A stretch of DNA of 64,000 bases, from positions 1 through 64,000 of the forward strand of contig JAVHVE010000056.1 of NCBI GenBank assembly GCA_032160705.1. The letters are read 5' to 3'. A model generated the notes under the pieces. That model searched no databases. It saw nothing but the letters and a program-made list of their open reading frames with translations, and was not told the origin of the DNA. The translations under genes were made by a program, and so were the position numbers. Of the stretch, positions 35,619 through 47,405 are shown in pieces (position 1 is the first letter of the stretch; each line of letters begins with the position of its first letter). The stretch comes from QHXM01 sp032160705. Lineage in GTDB: Bacteria; Acidobacteriota; Blastocatellia; Pyrinomonadales; Pyrinomonadaceae.

Positions 35619-35885
35619 ATGAAACCAAAGACTTACTGGTTATTGCTCGTCGCAGCAATCGCTTTGTTCTGTTTGGCTGGCTGGAGCGGCCACGCGCGGA
35701 AGGCAAATGCTTCGGAGAGCAACAGGGTTTTGTGGGAGTACAAAATTATCCGGGGCGACAGGGCATTGACGGAAGCAACGCTCAACGATATGGGAATGTA
35801 CGGGTGGGAATTAGCCCTTTTCGACACGGGCGAGCGCGGTAACGGCTCGTTCGGCGGAACCTATTACTTCAAACGTCCGAAATAA
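35619..35885 (+). CDS. Small exported protein (DUF4177-like), unknown function
   Basis: From ATG 35619 (AAAGGGA upstream) it has 88 residues: a signal peptide ('YWLLLVAAIALFCLAGW') and a short domain 'VLWEYKIIRGDRALTEATLN' followed by 'MGMYGWELALFDTGE' and 'GTYYFKRPK'. The pattern W-E-Y-K...G-W-E-L...F-K-R resembles DUF4177. Role unknown. The longer frame from 35538 overlaps the barrel gene and is rejected. Confidence 0.75.
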   Translation: MKPKTYWLLLVAAIALFCLAGWSGHARKANASESNRVLWEYKIIRGDRALTEATLNDMGMYGWELALFDTGERGNGSFGGTYYFKRPK

Positions 35886-35993
35886 CTGTGCGTTGATTTT
35901 TGCAGCAACCTCTCCTTTAATGTAGCTCCACCAGAAAGGAGCGAGAGCCTTTTAGACTTTCCCAGCTTCCGAGGAGCAGCGGCCTCACAAAAT

Positions 35994-38573
<2,580 letters not shown>

Positions 38574-38577
38574 AGCT

Positions 38578-39144
38578 TTAACTGTTGATTCGTTGGTAGA
38601 GGAAAGCCTTCGCCGAGTTCCAATCGCGCGAGACGTTGTCTGGCGAGATTTCCAGGAATTCGGCGGTCTCTTTAAGCGTCAATCCGCCGAAGTAACGCAG
38701 TTCGACGATCTGCGCTTGCCGCCAGTCGAGCCGCGCGAGTTCTTTCAGCGCCTCGTCGAGCGCGACCAACTCCGAGGCGCGTTCCACGGAGATGATTGCG
38801 GCCTCATCGAGCGCAACGCGCTCCATCTCGCCGCCCCCGCGCCGCGCCGTGGCGCGCGCCCGTGCGTGGTCAACAAGTATGTGCCGCATCACGGTGGCGG
38901 CGATGGCGAAGAAGTGCAGGCGATTCCGCCAGGTGGCGCTAGAGCGGCTGACCAGCTTAAGGTAGGCTTCGTTGACGAGCGCAGTGGTTTGCAGCGTGTG
39001 ATCCACGCGTTCGCGCCGCATGTAGCCCGAAGCCATCATGCGCAGCTCATCGTAAACAAGCGCGAAGAGGTTGTCGAAGGAAGCCTGTTTACCGCCGCTC
39101 CACTCATTGAGAAGTCCCGTGATGTCTTTCGAGGATTCCACCAC
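38578..39144 (-). CDS. ECF-like RNA polymerase sigma factor (TIGR02999 type)
   Basis: The 188-residue protein has sigma region 2 ('SFDNLFALVYDELRMMASGY', 'RNRLHFFAIAATVMRHILVD') and region 4 ('QAQIVELRYFGGLTLKETAE' then 'ISPDNVSRDWNSAKAFL'). The 'LVDHARAR..A..RGG' segment is typical of the TIGR02999 group, which usually lies beside a TPR-containing protein kinase. The kinase gene follows immediately. It presumably directs transcription of a regulon under kinase control; no anti-sigma is adjacent. Confidence 0.92.
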   Translation of the reverse strand: MVESSKDITGLLNEWSGGKQASFDNLFALVYDELRMMASGYMRRERVDHTLQTTALVNEAYLKLVSRSSATWRNRLHFFAIAATVMRHILVDHARARATARRGGGEMERVALDEAAIISVERASELVALDEALKELARLDWRQAQIVELRYFGGLTLKETAEFLEISPDNVSRDWNSAKAFLYQRINS

Positions 39145-39399
39145 CCTGAACGCTCCACGCCTGATCGAAGCTCTCGGACGGCGCGGATTATATCACTCGC
39201 TAGCTCTGTTCTCCCCAATGAGATAGGAAAAAGGCGCGCCCGCCCGTGCGGCAATCCGCATCGTTTTCTCGCTTGAGTAAGTAGAAGAGTAATTCGGCGC
39301 AACCTGACTCCGACGAGTTAGCACCGCCTCTCTCCGTCTTTAGGCCAAGGTTCGTTCGTTAGATGACCGGAAGGTTAAATTCTCAAAAAGGTTTCCGCC

Positions 39400-42300
39400 A
39401 TGAATCAACTCTTGCCTCCGTCTCACATAGTCGCGCGCCGTAGGTTTGTCCTCCTGGCTGCGCTGCTTCTCGCCTCCGCGGCGCTCGCTGGCTCTCTGCT
39501 GGTGCGCCACGTCGCGGCGCAGACAGCGAACAACTGCGCGCTCGATCAGACTTTCGGCAACGCGGGCCGCGTCAACACCTCTTTCCCAGGCGGCCTCGAC
39601 ATGGCCAACGACGTGGCCGTGCAAGCGGACGGCAAGACGGTCGTCGCGGGCTATTCGGGCTCAGACTTTGCTCTCGTGCGCTACAACACGGATGGCTCGC
39701 TCGACCAGACGTTCGGAGTGGGCGGGCGCGTCAACACGGACTTTCCCACGGGCCTCGGCGGAGTTGGGAACGCCCTCGTCATTCAGACAGACGGTAAGAT
39801 CGTCGTCGGGGGCACGGCCACCGACCCGGCCAACTCCTTCAACAGCGTCTTCGCCCTTGTGCGATACAACACGAATGGCACGCTTGACCCTACCTTCGAC
39901 ACGGATGGGCGCGTCACCACTTCATTCCCAAACAGCAACGCCACAATTAATGACCTCGTCATCCAGCCCGACGGCAGGATCGTCGCGGCGGGCGTAAGCG
40001 CCGACAACACGATTTTCGCCAGCGTCTATGCCCTTGCGCGCTACAATACGGACGGCTCGCTCGACACCTCGTTCGACACGGACGGTCGCGTCACGACGGA
40101 TTTTCCGGGCTTCACTTTTGAAGAGGCACACGCCGTCGCCCTTCAGACGGACGGCAAAATCGTCGCCGCCGGTCTCGGCAGCAGCAGCTTTTCGCTCGCG
40201 CGCTACAACGCGAATGGTTCTCTCGACAACACTTTCGACGGCGACGGGCTGGTGACGACAGCCTTCGGCGGCTCGTTTGAAGAGGCCAACGCGCTCGCCA
40301 TCCAATCGGACGGGAAGATCATCGCTGCCGGGCAGACGGCCTTGAGCGTCGCCTCTGAAGATAACTTTGCGCTCGCGCGCTACAACACGAACGGCACGCT
40401 CGACACCTCGTTTGACACGGACGGCAAGGTCATCACGGATTTCGGTCTCGTGGATGCAGCCCATGACGTTGTGATTCAGACGGACGGGAAGATCGTCGCG
40501 GCTGGCAATGCGGGCACGATAGCCGGAGGCTCTTTCTTCGCTCTGGCGCGCTACGAAACCAACGGCGCGCTCGATAACACCTTCGACACGGACGGTAAAG
40601 TCACGACGGACTTCTCCGGCGGGCGTTTCGGGCTCGGCGCGCTCGGCGTGGCCCTGCAAACAGACGGCAAGATTGTGGCCGCAGGCGATGCCAACATCAC
40701 AGGCCAGCGAGACTTCGGCGTCGCGCGTTACACTACCACGGGCGCGCTCGACACCGCAGGCTTCGGGACGGGCGGGAAAGTCATCACGGATTTTGCGCTC
40801 AACGAAGACGCCATCTCGGCGCTCCTCGTGCAAGCGGACGGTAAGATCGTCGCGGTCGGGCGCGCGCAACTCCGAGTCCGCATTCTTCAAGCGCAGGACC
40901 CGAACTTCCAGCTTGCGCGCTACACCTCGACGGGAGCGCTCGACACGAGTTTTGGCGCAAACGGGCTGGTCGCGACAGACTTCCCCTCCAACAGTGATGA
41001 CTTCGCATTCGCCGCCGCCCTGCAAACCGACGGCAAGATCGTCGTGGTCGGGCAGACCGGCGCGCACTTCAGCCAAATTTCGAGTGCAGACACCAGGTTC
41101 GCTATCGCGCGCTACAACGCGAATGGCACGCTCGACACCACAGGCTTCGGCAGTGGAGGTCTCGTCACAACAGACTTCGGGACCACGCACGATACAGCGT
41201 TCGCCGTCGCCATTCAGTCCAACGGCAAGATCGTCGTCGCGGGCACGAACGGCAGCGACTTCATTCTCGCCCGCTACAACGCGGACGGAAGTTTAGATAC
41301 GACGGGCTTCGGGACAGGCGGCAAGGTCACAACTGACTTCGGCGGCTTTGATTCCGCAAAGGCTGTGGCGATTCAGACGGACGGGAAGATCGTCGCGGCT
41401 GGCTTCTCCGGCGGGGACTTCGCCCTCGCGCGCTACAACACAGACGGCACGCTCGACACAACAAGCTTCGGTACGGGCGGGAAAGTCACGACCGATTTCA
41501 GCAGCGGCAGTGATGACATCGAAGGACTCATTATCCAAACGGACGGCAAACTCCTGGCCGCTGGCTCTGCGACTCTTCCGGGCACAGGCAGCGACTTTGC
41601 CCTCGCCCGCTATAACACGGACGGGCAGCTCGACGGAAACTTCGGCGTGGGCGGCAAGACGACGACAGACTTCGGCGGGTTCGACGCGGCCAGCGATGTG
41701 GCCCTGCAATCAGACGGCAAGATCGTCGCCGCAGGTTTATTCTTCCAGACCGCAGCCGGGGCCACAGGCCCGGCGGCCTTCTTCGCCCTCGCGCGCTACA
41801 ACCCGAATGGCCAGCTCGACGCGACTTTCTGCGCCGCAGGCCTGGCCACCACGGACTTCTTCGGCATCGATAACCAGGCCAACGCAGTCGCCATTCAACC
41901 CGACGACAAGATCATCGCTGGCGGCTTCACAGACACGGGCAGTAGCCTGGACTTTGCCCTCGCCCGCTATCCTGCGGCAATCACGGCGACTGTGCAATTT
42001 TCAGCCACATCGTCGCAAGTGCAGGAAGACTGCACCAGTTTGGCAGTCACCGTCACGCGCTCTGGTGATACGTCAGGCACAACGACCGTCAGATACTCGA
42101 CCGCGGACGCGACAGCCACACAGCGAACAGACTACACCATCGCGCTTGGCACACTGACTTTCGCCCCCGACGAGACCCAAAAGACCATCAACCTGCTCAT
42201 CAACGAAGACTCTGCCACAGAAGGCAACGAGACCTTCACACTCAGTCTGAGCGATGTCAGGGGTGCTAGTCTCGGAACACCCGCGACGACCACCATTCAG

Positions 42301-43092
42301 ATCATTGACGACCCACAGGAGCCAGCCGGCAATGCCATTGATGATCCGGCACCCTTTATCTGCCAGCAGTATCACGATTTATTAAACCGCCAGGGCGAAC
42401 CCGCTGGCATCCAGTTCTACCTTAACATTCTGGGCGGCTGTCAGCCTGGCGATACCGAATGCACCAAATACACACGCGGCGCAGTGACCGCCAACTTCTT
42501 CCGCTCACCTGAGTTTACCCAGAAGAGTTTATTTGTGATGTACCTCTATCTTACTTCCCTGGGTCAGAGACCAGCGACCGACGCAGAGTTGGCAGACCCT
42601 GCCAAGAACAGCTTCGAGCGGCCACACTACATAGAGTTCATGACGGATTTGCAGAGCATTTCTGATCCCAACGACGATAAGGCTATCGTCTCAGCTAAAA
42701 AAGATGCCCTCACCATTGCCTGGCTACAGCGCGCGGAGATTCAACAAATCTATAGCGGTTTGTCGAACGCGGCATTCGTGCAGAAGCTGGAGGACACGGC
42801 GGGCGTGACACTGGCGAACCACAATCAGTTGGTGACGGATTTGAATAGCGGGGTCAAGACGCGCGCACAAGTGTTGCGATTGATTGTTGAGAGTCCAGAG
42901 GTGAACACGAAGCTCAAGAAGCCGGCGTTTGTGACGATGGGGTATTTTGGGCTGTTAAGGAGAGACCCTGACCTTCCCGGTTATGTCTTCCACAACAACC
43001 GCTTCCAACTGGCGGTTGAAATGGACATGCTACAAAACATCATCGTGCGCGGCTTCATCGAGTCGCCCGAATACAGAAGCCGCTTTCAATAG
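39400..43092 (+). CDS. Exported delta-60 repeat protein with Calx-beta and DUF4214 domains
   Basis: The 1230-residue protein has a signal peptide ('FVLLAALLLASAALAGSLLV'), then about 14 delta-60 repeats (each close to 'FALARYNTDGSLDTSFDTDG' followed by 'KVTTDF...A.AVAIQTDGKIVAAG'; about residues 45-865), one Calx-beta domain (about 870-980, 'ATVQFSATSSQVQEDCTSLA') and a C-terminal DUF4214 domain ('FICQQYHDLLNRQGEPAG', 'RRDPDLPGYVFHNN'). Such proteins are secreted or surface-exposed in Acidobacteria; the repeats probably form beta-propellers. No enzymatic function is implied. The high internal similarity makes long antisense open frames that are shadows. A large hairpin terminator follows. Confidence 0.93.
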   Translation: MNQLLPPSHIVARRRFVLLAALLLASAALAGSLLVRHVAAQTANNCALDQTFGNAGRVNTSFPGGLDMANDVAVQADGKTVVAGYSGSDFALVRYNTDGSLDQTFGVGGRVNTDFPTGLGGVGNALVIQTDGKIVVGGTATDPANSFNSVFALVRYNTNGTLDPTFDTDGRVTTSFPNSNATINDLVIQPDGRIVAAGVSADNTIFASVYALARYNTDGSLDTSFDTDGRVTTDFPGFTFEEAHAVALQTDGKIVAAGLGSSSFSLARYNANGSLDNTFDGDGLVTTAFGGSFEEANALAIQSDGKIIAAGQTALSVASEDNFALARYNTNGTLDTSFDTDGKVITDFGLVDAAHDVVIQTDGKIVAAGNAGTIAGGSFFALARYETNGALDNTFDTDGKVTTDFSGGRFGLGALGVALQTDGKIVAAGDANITGQRDFGVARYTTTGALDTAGFGTGGKVITDFALNEDAISALLVQADGKIVAVGRAQLRVRILQAQDPNFQLARYTSTGALDTSFGANGLVATDFPSNSDDFAFAAALQTDGKIVVVGQTGAHFSQISSADTRFAIARYNANGTLDTTGFGSGGLVTTDFGTTHDTAFAVAIQSNGKIVVAGTNGSDFILARYNADGSLDTTGFGTGGKVTTDFGGFDSAKAVAIQTDGKIVAAGFSGGDFALARYNTDGTLDTTSFGTGGKVTTDFSSGSDDIEGLIIQTDGKLLAAGSATLPGTGSDFALARYNTDGQLDGNFGVGGKTTTDFGGFDAASDVALQSDGKIVAAGLFFQTAAGATGPAAFFALARYNPNGQLDATFCAAGLATTDFFGIDNQANAVAIQPDDKIIAGGFTDTGSSLDFALARYPAAITATVQFSATSSQVQEDCTSLAVTVTRSGDTSGTTTVRYSTADATATQRTDYTIALGTLTFAPDETQKTINLLINEDSATEGNETFTLSLSDVRGASLGTPATTTIQIIDDPQEPAGNAIDDPAPFICQQYHDLLNRQGEPAGIQFYLNILGGCQPGDTECTKYTRGAVTANFFRSPEFTQKSLFVMYLYLTSLGQRPATDAELADPAKNSFERPHYIEFMTDLQSISDPNDDKAIVSAKKDALTIAWLQRAEIQQIYSGLSNAAFVQKLEDTAGVTLANHNQLVTDLNSGVKTRAQVLRLIVESPEVNTKLKKPAFVTMGYFGLLRRDPDLPGYVFHNNRFQLAVEMDMLQNIIVRGFIESPEYRSRFQ

Positions 43093-43188
43093 TCTGGCTA
43101 CAGATTCCACTTGCTGCCCGCGCGCGCGTCTCCTGCGGCGCAGAAGATGGAATTCGCCAATAGATTAAAGAGCCGAGACGGTTAAAGA

Positions 43189-43238
43189 AAGAGCGGGAGC
43201 CGTGCAAATTTTTTCTAAATGCACCGGCTCCCGCTCTT
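43189..43238. terminator. Long hairpin terminator between convergent genes
   Basis: Arms 43189-43206 and 43220-43238 (AAGAGCGGGAGCC...) pair over about 18 bases with one extra base; the loop contains six T residues. It lies between the delta-60 protein and the convergent 1335-residue gene and can serve both. Confidence 0.75.
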
Positions 43239-43367
43239 CTTAAAATCTCCCCACAGTGGACACGTTTGGAAATTTGTTCCTCTCGCCGGACACTTGGGTA
43301 ATGGAAAATATAGAGCAGTTGAGACAGATATTTTCACCGCTCAGCGTTTGCACCAGAACCAACATTT

Positions 43368-46300
43368 CTATGGGCAGTCCTCGCAACAGATTTCGGGCGC
43401 AGCCACTAGACGTGATGTGCGCAAGATGCGGTACTGACCAAGCTCCTGCGATAGAGGATGAATGAAGGTATCCGGCGTTGGGCCAGCGAAAATGTACTGG
43501 TCGTATCTGGGCATCATTTCCACCGCCAGCACGCTCAGGCCAGTGTCACCCGCCAGATTGAACTGCTTGAGCAGTTGGCTGATTTCATTTTCCGTCCAAC
43601 CTGCGATGCCGGTCGAGGGCGCATCAATGTTCACCATGATGCTGTTGGCATTCTTGATAGGCATTAATGATCGTTGTGCCAGAAAACTCTCCAGGTTTAG
43701 ATTCTTTTTCGGTTGCGTGTATTGAAGCTTGTCCTCGGATAAAAGGATGTTGCGGGTCTGCTTGCCATCTGCCTGTTTCACTTGCGCATAGAGCATACAC
43801 CAAATCTCCGTTTTCGGAGGCTTGCTCGTGACATTCTTTCCGTTGAAAAGAGCCTGCGCATACTGTGCTGTCACGGTAATGCCATCCGGCGTGCGATCTA
43901 CCAAACACTTGAGCGGAGGCGCAGGATGCTGTACGCCGTTGACTCTTGTCGGATGACCGAATCGGCCATGCGCCGTTGACCAAATTCTATCCGTATGTCC
44001 CACGCGCAGTTCGTAAGTGAAGAAGCCAAACAACTCGCCTGACTCATTATGAAGTCCGGGCGGAAGGGGTAGTAAATAATGAACTGGAGAGAATGGGATC
44101 ATGGGTGACACAGGCTCGCCCGTTTCAGGCTCCATCATCTGCATGGCATTAATTCCCGCGTTATCGTTGCCGTGGTCTTTAGTGATGACGCGGATTAGTT
44201 CAGGATCAATGGCTAACGGAGGGTCTTTCTGTATTACTAATAACTGGTCGGGATTCGCGTAACTGAGCAAGGGGTCGGGCGCATAGGTCAGCACACGCGC
44301 AAAGCAAGTATCGTTCGGGTCTTGCACAGGCTCTTTAAACTCAAACCATAAGTAGCGCTGCCGAACCGTAGTTTCAGAATAATCTTCGCTGTGCCTGTAG
44401 GGTGAAAGAGCTATGCCAGCAGCTACAACTTTCAACACCTGCGCCGGAATGGTGGTCACAGGCAACTGAAGGTCGCGCATAACGGATTCATTCACCACCG
44501 AATCGTTTGAGACAGCGGGAATGAAGTTCGGAATCAGCGTGTACTGTGCGTCAATGGTATTGGGAAACGGACGCGCTTGAGTGGTCGGCTTATCTAAATC
44601 TTTCTTCGGCTCAACGGCATCAATAAAAACGATGCGCGTCAGGCTTCGGTCAGGCCCATCCGTGGCTGTCCGGCTGGCCGTCCTAATCAACCGGACATAA
44701 CCCACTATTTCGTTCTCATTGGTGTCATCTTCGCCGGTAAACTGTTTATCCCGGATTATCTCAATGCCTGTCTCGCTCATGCCGTCCCAAGTCCAGTCGC
44801 GGTTTATTTCAAATGACAGCACACAGAGCCAGTGATTGAAAAGATCACCCTTAGTCGCAAAGGTGAGCGAAGAATTATCAGGCGCAAGGGTGTGACGGAT
44901 GCGATTGCTGCAACCAAACTGAATGCGCTCGCCCGGCTTGCCAATTAACGTTAGTCCCTTGAAATCTAAATCAAGCTGCGATGCCAACCTCTGCATCAAC
45001 GTGCTCTGTTCGAGTTCTTTCCCCTCGACAACCTCAGCCACTATCGTTAGCGCGTTAATGACCTGCGGTGGGTCAGGTTGGAGGTAAATGCCCTGCAATT
45101 GTCTCGATTCGAGGTCTTGCCTGAAAAACTCTTGTTCCTCTGTAGCATTCTGTCTCACGAAAAACTGCACAGGCTCGCCCGTGCGCACGAATTCTCCTGC
45201 AAACAGAGTCTCTGCGAAGCCGAAGTATTCGAGGCTATCTTCCTTCTCAGAGCAGACCGGAAGCAGAGTGATGCGAACATCGCGTGAGGTCGGCAAGACG
45301 ATGGGGTTATCGTTGTTGTTAATATCCGTCTTGGAAAGATTCAAGTCGCCTAAGTCTGCATCTATCTCGTCATCAAATTCAATGACGTTGGCGTCGCGGT
45401 ACTCAAGCTCAAGTGTGAAGGGTTCTTCCGGGTCAGCCGAAAAATTTCGGAAAGTAGTGTAGAGCGGAATGAACGCCTCGCGTTGATTGAGTGAAGCTAG
45501 ATTATCAAGGAGCAAGGTTCTCAACTCGACGATGACCATCATTTTGTCAACGTCTGGATCGAAGTAGCTCACCTCGCGCTGTTCTTTGATGGTTTCCTTG
45601 TTAGGGATTTTGCCAGTGTGCAGAAAAGCCTTGTCATCGAGCAGCTTTTGAAAAGCGACCTGGGTGTCCATCTCCGTAAACAGCAGAGCCGGATAACCGA
45701 GGCGCGGGCGCGCAATCTCAAAAGAATTGCCTTGATAGAAGACAACTGTTCCAGAGTCAGGCGCGGGCTGTGGTGACAACGAAGTGACCTTCAACTGCTT
45801 GGGCGCGACAAATCTCTTGAAGATAATGGAGGAACTTCTTGCCGGAGCGTCGTTCAATTCTAACTCTTCCAAGCGGGGGCCGCCGCCTGTCAGGTCTGCG
45901 AGGCGAACGCGAAAATCATATTGACCGCCGTATTTAAGTTCTAAGTTTTCGGGAAGCAACGGCTCATACAGACCGCCGACTTGCCCCGGATTCTTCTTGA
46001 TGTTTGCGTCTTCATAGTCGCCGGGCTTTGCCAGCGCTCCTGATTCATCAAGGAGCGCGGCCCTCGTGTCGGGCAGCACGAGCGATGGGCCATACCATTG
46101 TGTGAAATAGCTTGGCAGCCAGTAGAGCGTGTCATTGGCAGCATTGATCTTTGTCGGATAGACCTGAACGCCTGTTTCAATTCGCAGACCGGCATTAGCG
46201 ATGTGTTGGCCTGCGAGAGTCAGCTCGGCCTTGTTTCGCACGATGACCAAAGAATTCCATTTATCCTCATTGCTCTTTTTGACATCAACTCGGTACGTGT

Positions 46301-47375
46301 AAACGCCCAAGGGCGCATCTGTGCGCTTGCCCGGAGTCGCAGGGTCTGCGAGCACTTGACGGTTTTGCCAGATGAGTAGTTGCTCGTCGTCCCATCCGAG
46401 TCGAATGCCTACGTCTTTTTGCACATGAATGCCGTCCGGTTCTTCGCTCAAGAGATTCGCGCTCACAGGCTGCGCTGTATGCACAATCTTCGCAAAGCCG
46501 TCGTCGTAATCTGCAACCTCGATTTTGAGCGTATCAAAGTCGCCGGTTGGTTGGAACGGGCCGGGAACAACGGGGAAGAGAAGCGCGGCAAACACTTGTC
46601 GCTTCTCTGCAATCGGCGGGATGCGCGCCGCATAGAGTTTTAGTTCCGTCGCGGGACTGAAAATATCGAATTCCGTCTTGTTCGAAGTTAAGTCGAAATA
46701 GACCCAACCTCCATCTTGAAAATAATCGGCAGCAGGCAAGGTCAAAGTCAGTTTGTGTAAGAGGCCGATGCGCTCAAGCAGAAGCGGTTGACGCAGGCAG
46801 AAGGCAATCACTTGTCCCCACGTAATCGTTTCGGGTGATGGAGGGAAAGGCACTTTGGGTTGCGGCGCACGCTTGATGGCACACTGATAACTATCGTCGG
46901 TCTTGGCATACTGGGTTCGCGGAATCGTGAAATTGAAGGCCGTCCGGTATGAGACCGGCAGGTATTTGCGTAAGCCGTCACCCTCGTCCCAGGGGTCGCC
47001 TGCGCCATTAGTAGTGACAGCCCCTGTATCCTTAATCTCGAACTGCGCGGCGAGTCCTTCATACAGCGCGGGAAGATTCGGGGGGAAGGCGAGCGTTGTG
47101 GGAAAGGGTTCAAGTGTCGCTTCATTGCCCAGAGAGTTGGGGTCGGAGAACGGGTAGGAACTCAACCCTTTGATAACCGTTGCTCCCAATTTTAAGTTCG
47201 CCGCGATGAAGCTAGGCAATTTAACCGAGTTGCCCGGATTCAACAGGCTATTGAAGGGCGTGAGCACATTGAGCAGCCTTTGAGTCGGTATCAGCAGGAC
47301 GTGTAGGTCTAACTGATTGCCATCAATGCGCTGCGGAAAAGTAAGGATTCTGAGCTTTTCAAGTAAGAGTGGCAT
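43368..47375 (-). CDS. Giant protein of 1335 residues, unknown function
   Basis: I recognise no known domain. There is no signal peptide or membrane segment, so it seems cytosolic, or exported by another route. The sequence is rich in beta-strand patterns with many short acidic loops ('WYGPSLVLPDTRAALLDESG', 'YGGQYDFRVRLADLTGGGPR', 'DLDFKGLTLIGKPGERIQFG') and ends in a Cys pair plus one ('PEICCEDCP'). It lies 30 bases downstream of the 1790-residue gene on the same strand, so the two form an operon and probably one complex. Length and strand pattern suggest a large scaffold or surface structure; nothing more can be said. Start ATG 47375 has only a weak ribosome site. Confidence 0.75.
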   Translation of the reverse strand: MPLLLEKLRILTFPQRIDGNQLDLHVLLIPTQRLLNVLTPFNSLLNPGNSVKLPSFIAANLKLGATVIKGLSSYPFSDPNSLGNEATLEPFPTTLAFPPNLPALYEGLAAQFEIKDTGAVTTNGAGDPWDEGDGLRKYLPVSYRTAFNFTIPRTQYAKTDDSYQCAIKRAPQPKVPFPPSPETITWGQVIAFCLRQPLLLERIGLLHKLTLTLPAADYFQDGGWVYFDLTSNKTEFDIFSPATELKLYAARIPPIAEKRQVFAALLFPVVPGPFQPTGDFDTLKIEVADYDDGFAKIVHTAQPVSANLLSEEPDGIHVQKDVGIRLGWDDEQLLIWQNRQVLADPATPGKRTDAPLGVYTYRVDVKKSNEDKWNSLVIVRNKAELTLAGQHIANAGLRIETGVQVYPTKINAANDTLYWLPSYFTQWYGPSLVLPDTRAALLDESGALAKPGDYEDANIKKNPGQVGGLYEPLLPENLELKYGGQYDFRVRLADLTGGGPRLEELELNDAPARSSSIIFKRFVAPKQLKVTSLSPQPAPDSGTVVFYQGNSFEIARPRLGYPALLFTEMDTQVAFQKLLDDKAFLHTGKIPNKETIKEQREVSYFDPDVDKMMVIVELRTLLLDNLASLNQREAFIPLYTTFRNFSADPEEPFTLELEYRDANVIEFDDEIDADLGDLNLSKTDINNNDNPIVLPTSRDVRITLLPVCSEKEDSLEYFGFAETLFAGEFVRTGEPVQFFVRQNATEEQEFFRQDLESRQLQGIYLQPDPPQVINALTIVAEVVEGKELEQSTLMQRLASQLDLDFKGLTLIGKPGERIQFGCSNRIRHTLAPDNSSLTFATKGDLFNHWLCVLSFEINRDWTWDGMSETGIEIIRDKQFTGEDDTNENEIVGYVRLIRTASRTATDGPDRSLTRIVFIDAVEPKKDLDKPTTQARPFPNTIDAQYTLIPNFIPAVSNDSVVNESVMRDLQLPVTTIPAQVLKVVAAGIALSPYRHSEDYSETTVRQRYLWFEFKEPVQDPNDTCFARVLTYAPDPLLSYANPDQLLVIQKDPPLAIDPELIRVITKDHGNDNAGINAMQMMEPETGEPVSPMIPFSPVHYLLPLPPGLHNESGELFGFFTYELRVGHTDRIWSTAHGRFGHPTRVNGVQHPAPPLKCLVDRTPDGITVTAQYAQALFNGKNVTSKPPKTEIWCMLYAQVKQADGKQTRNILLSEDKLQYTQPKKNLNLESFLAQRSLMPIKNANSIMVNIDAPSTGIAGWTENEISQLLKQFNLAGDTGLSVLAVEMMPRYDQYIFAGPTPDTFIHPLSQELGQYRILRTSRLVAAPEICCEDCP

Positions 47376-47405
47376 GATGTGTCTCGGTTCGAGCGGTTAA
47401 TAGTT

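Noticed and set aside
39922..41190. 422-codon open frame antisense to the delta-60 repeat gene
   Set aside because: It mirrors the repeated codons of the real gene and has no start signal or known domain.
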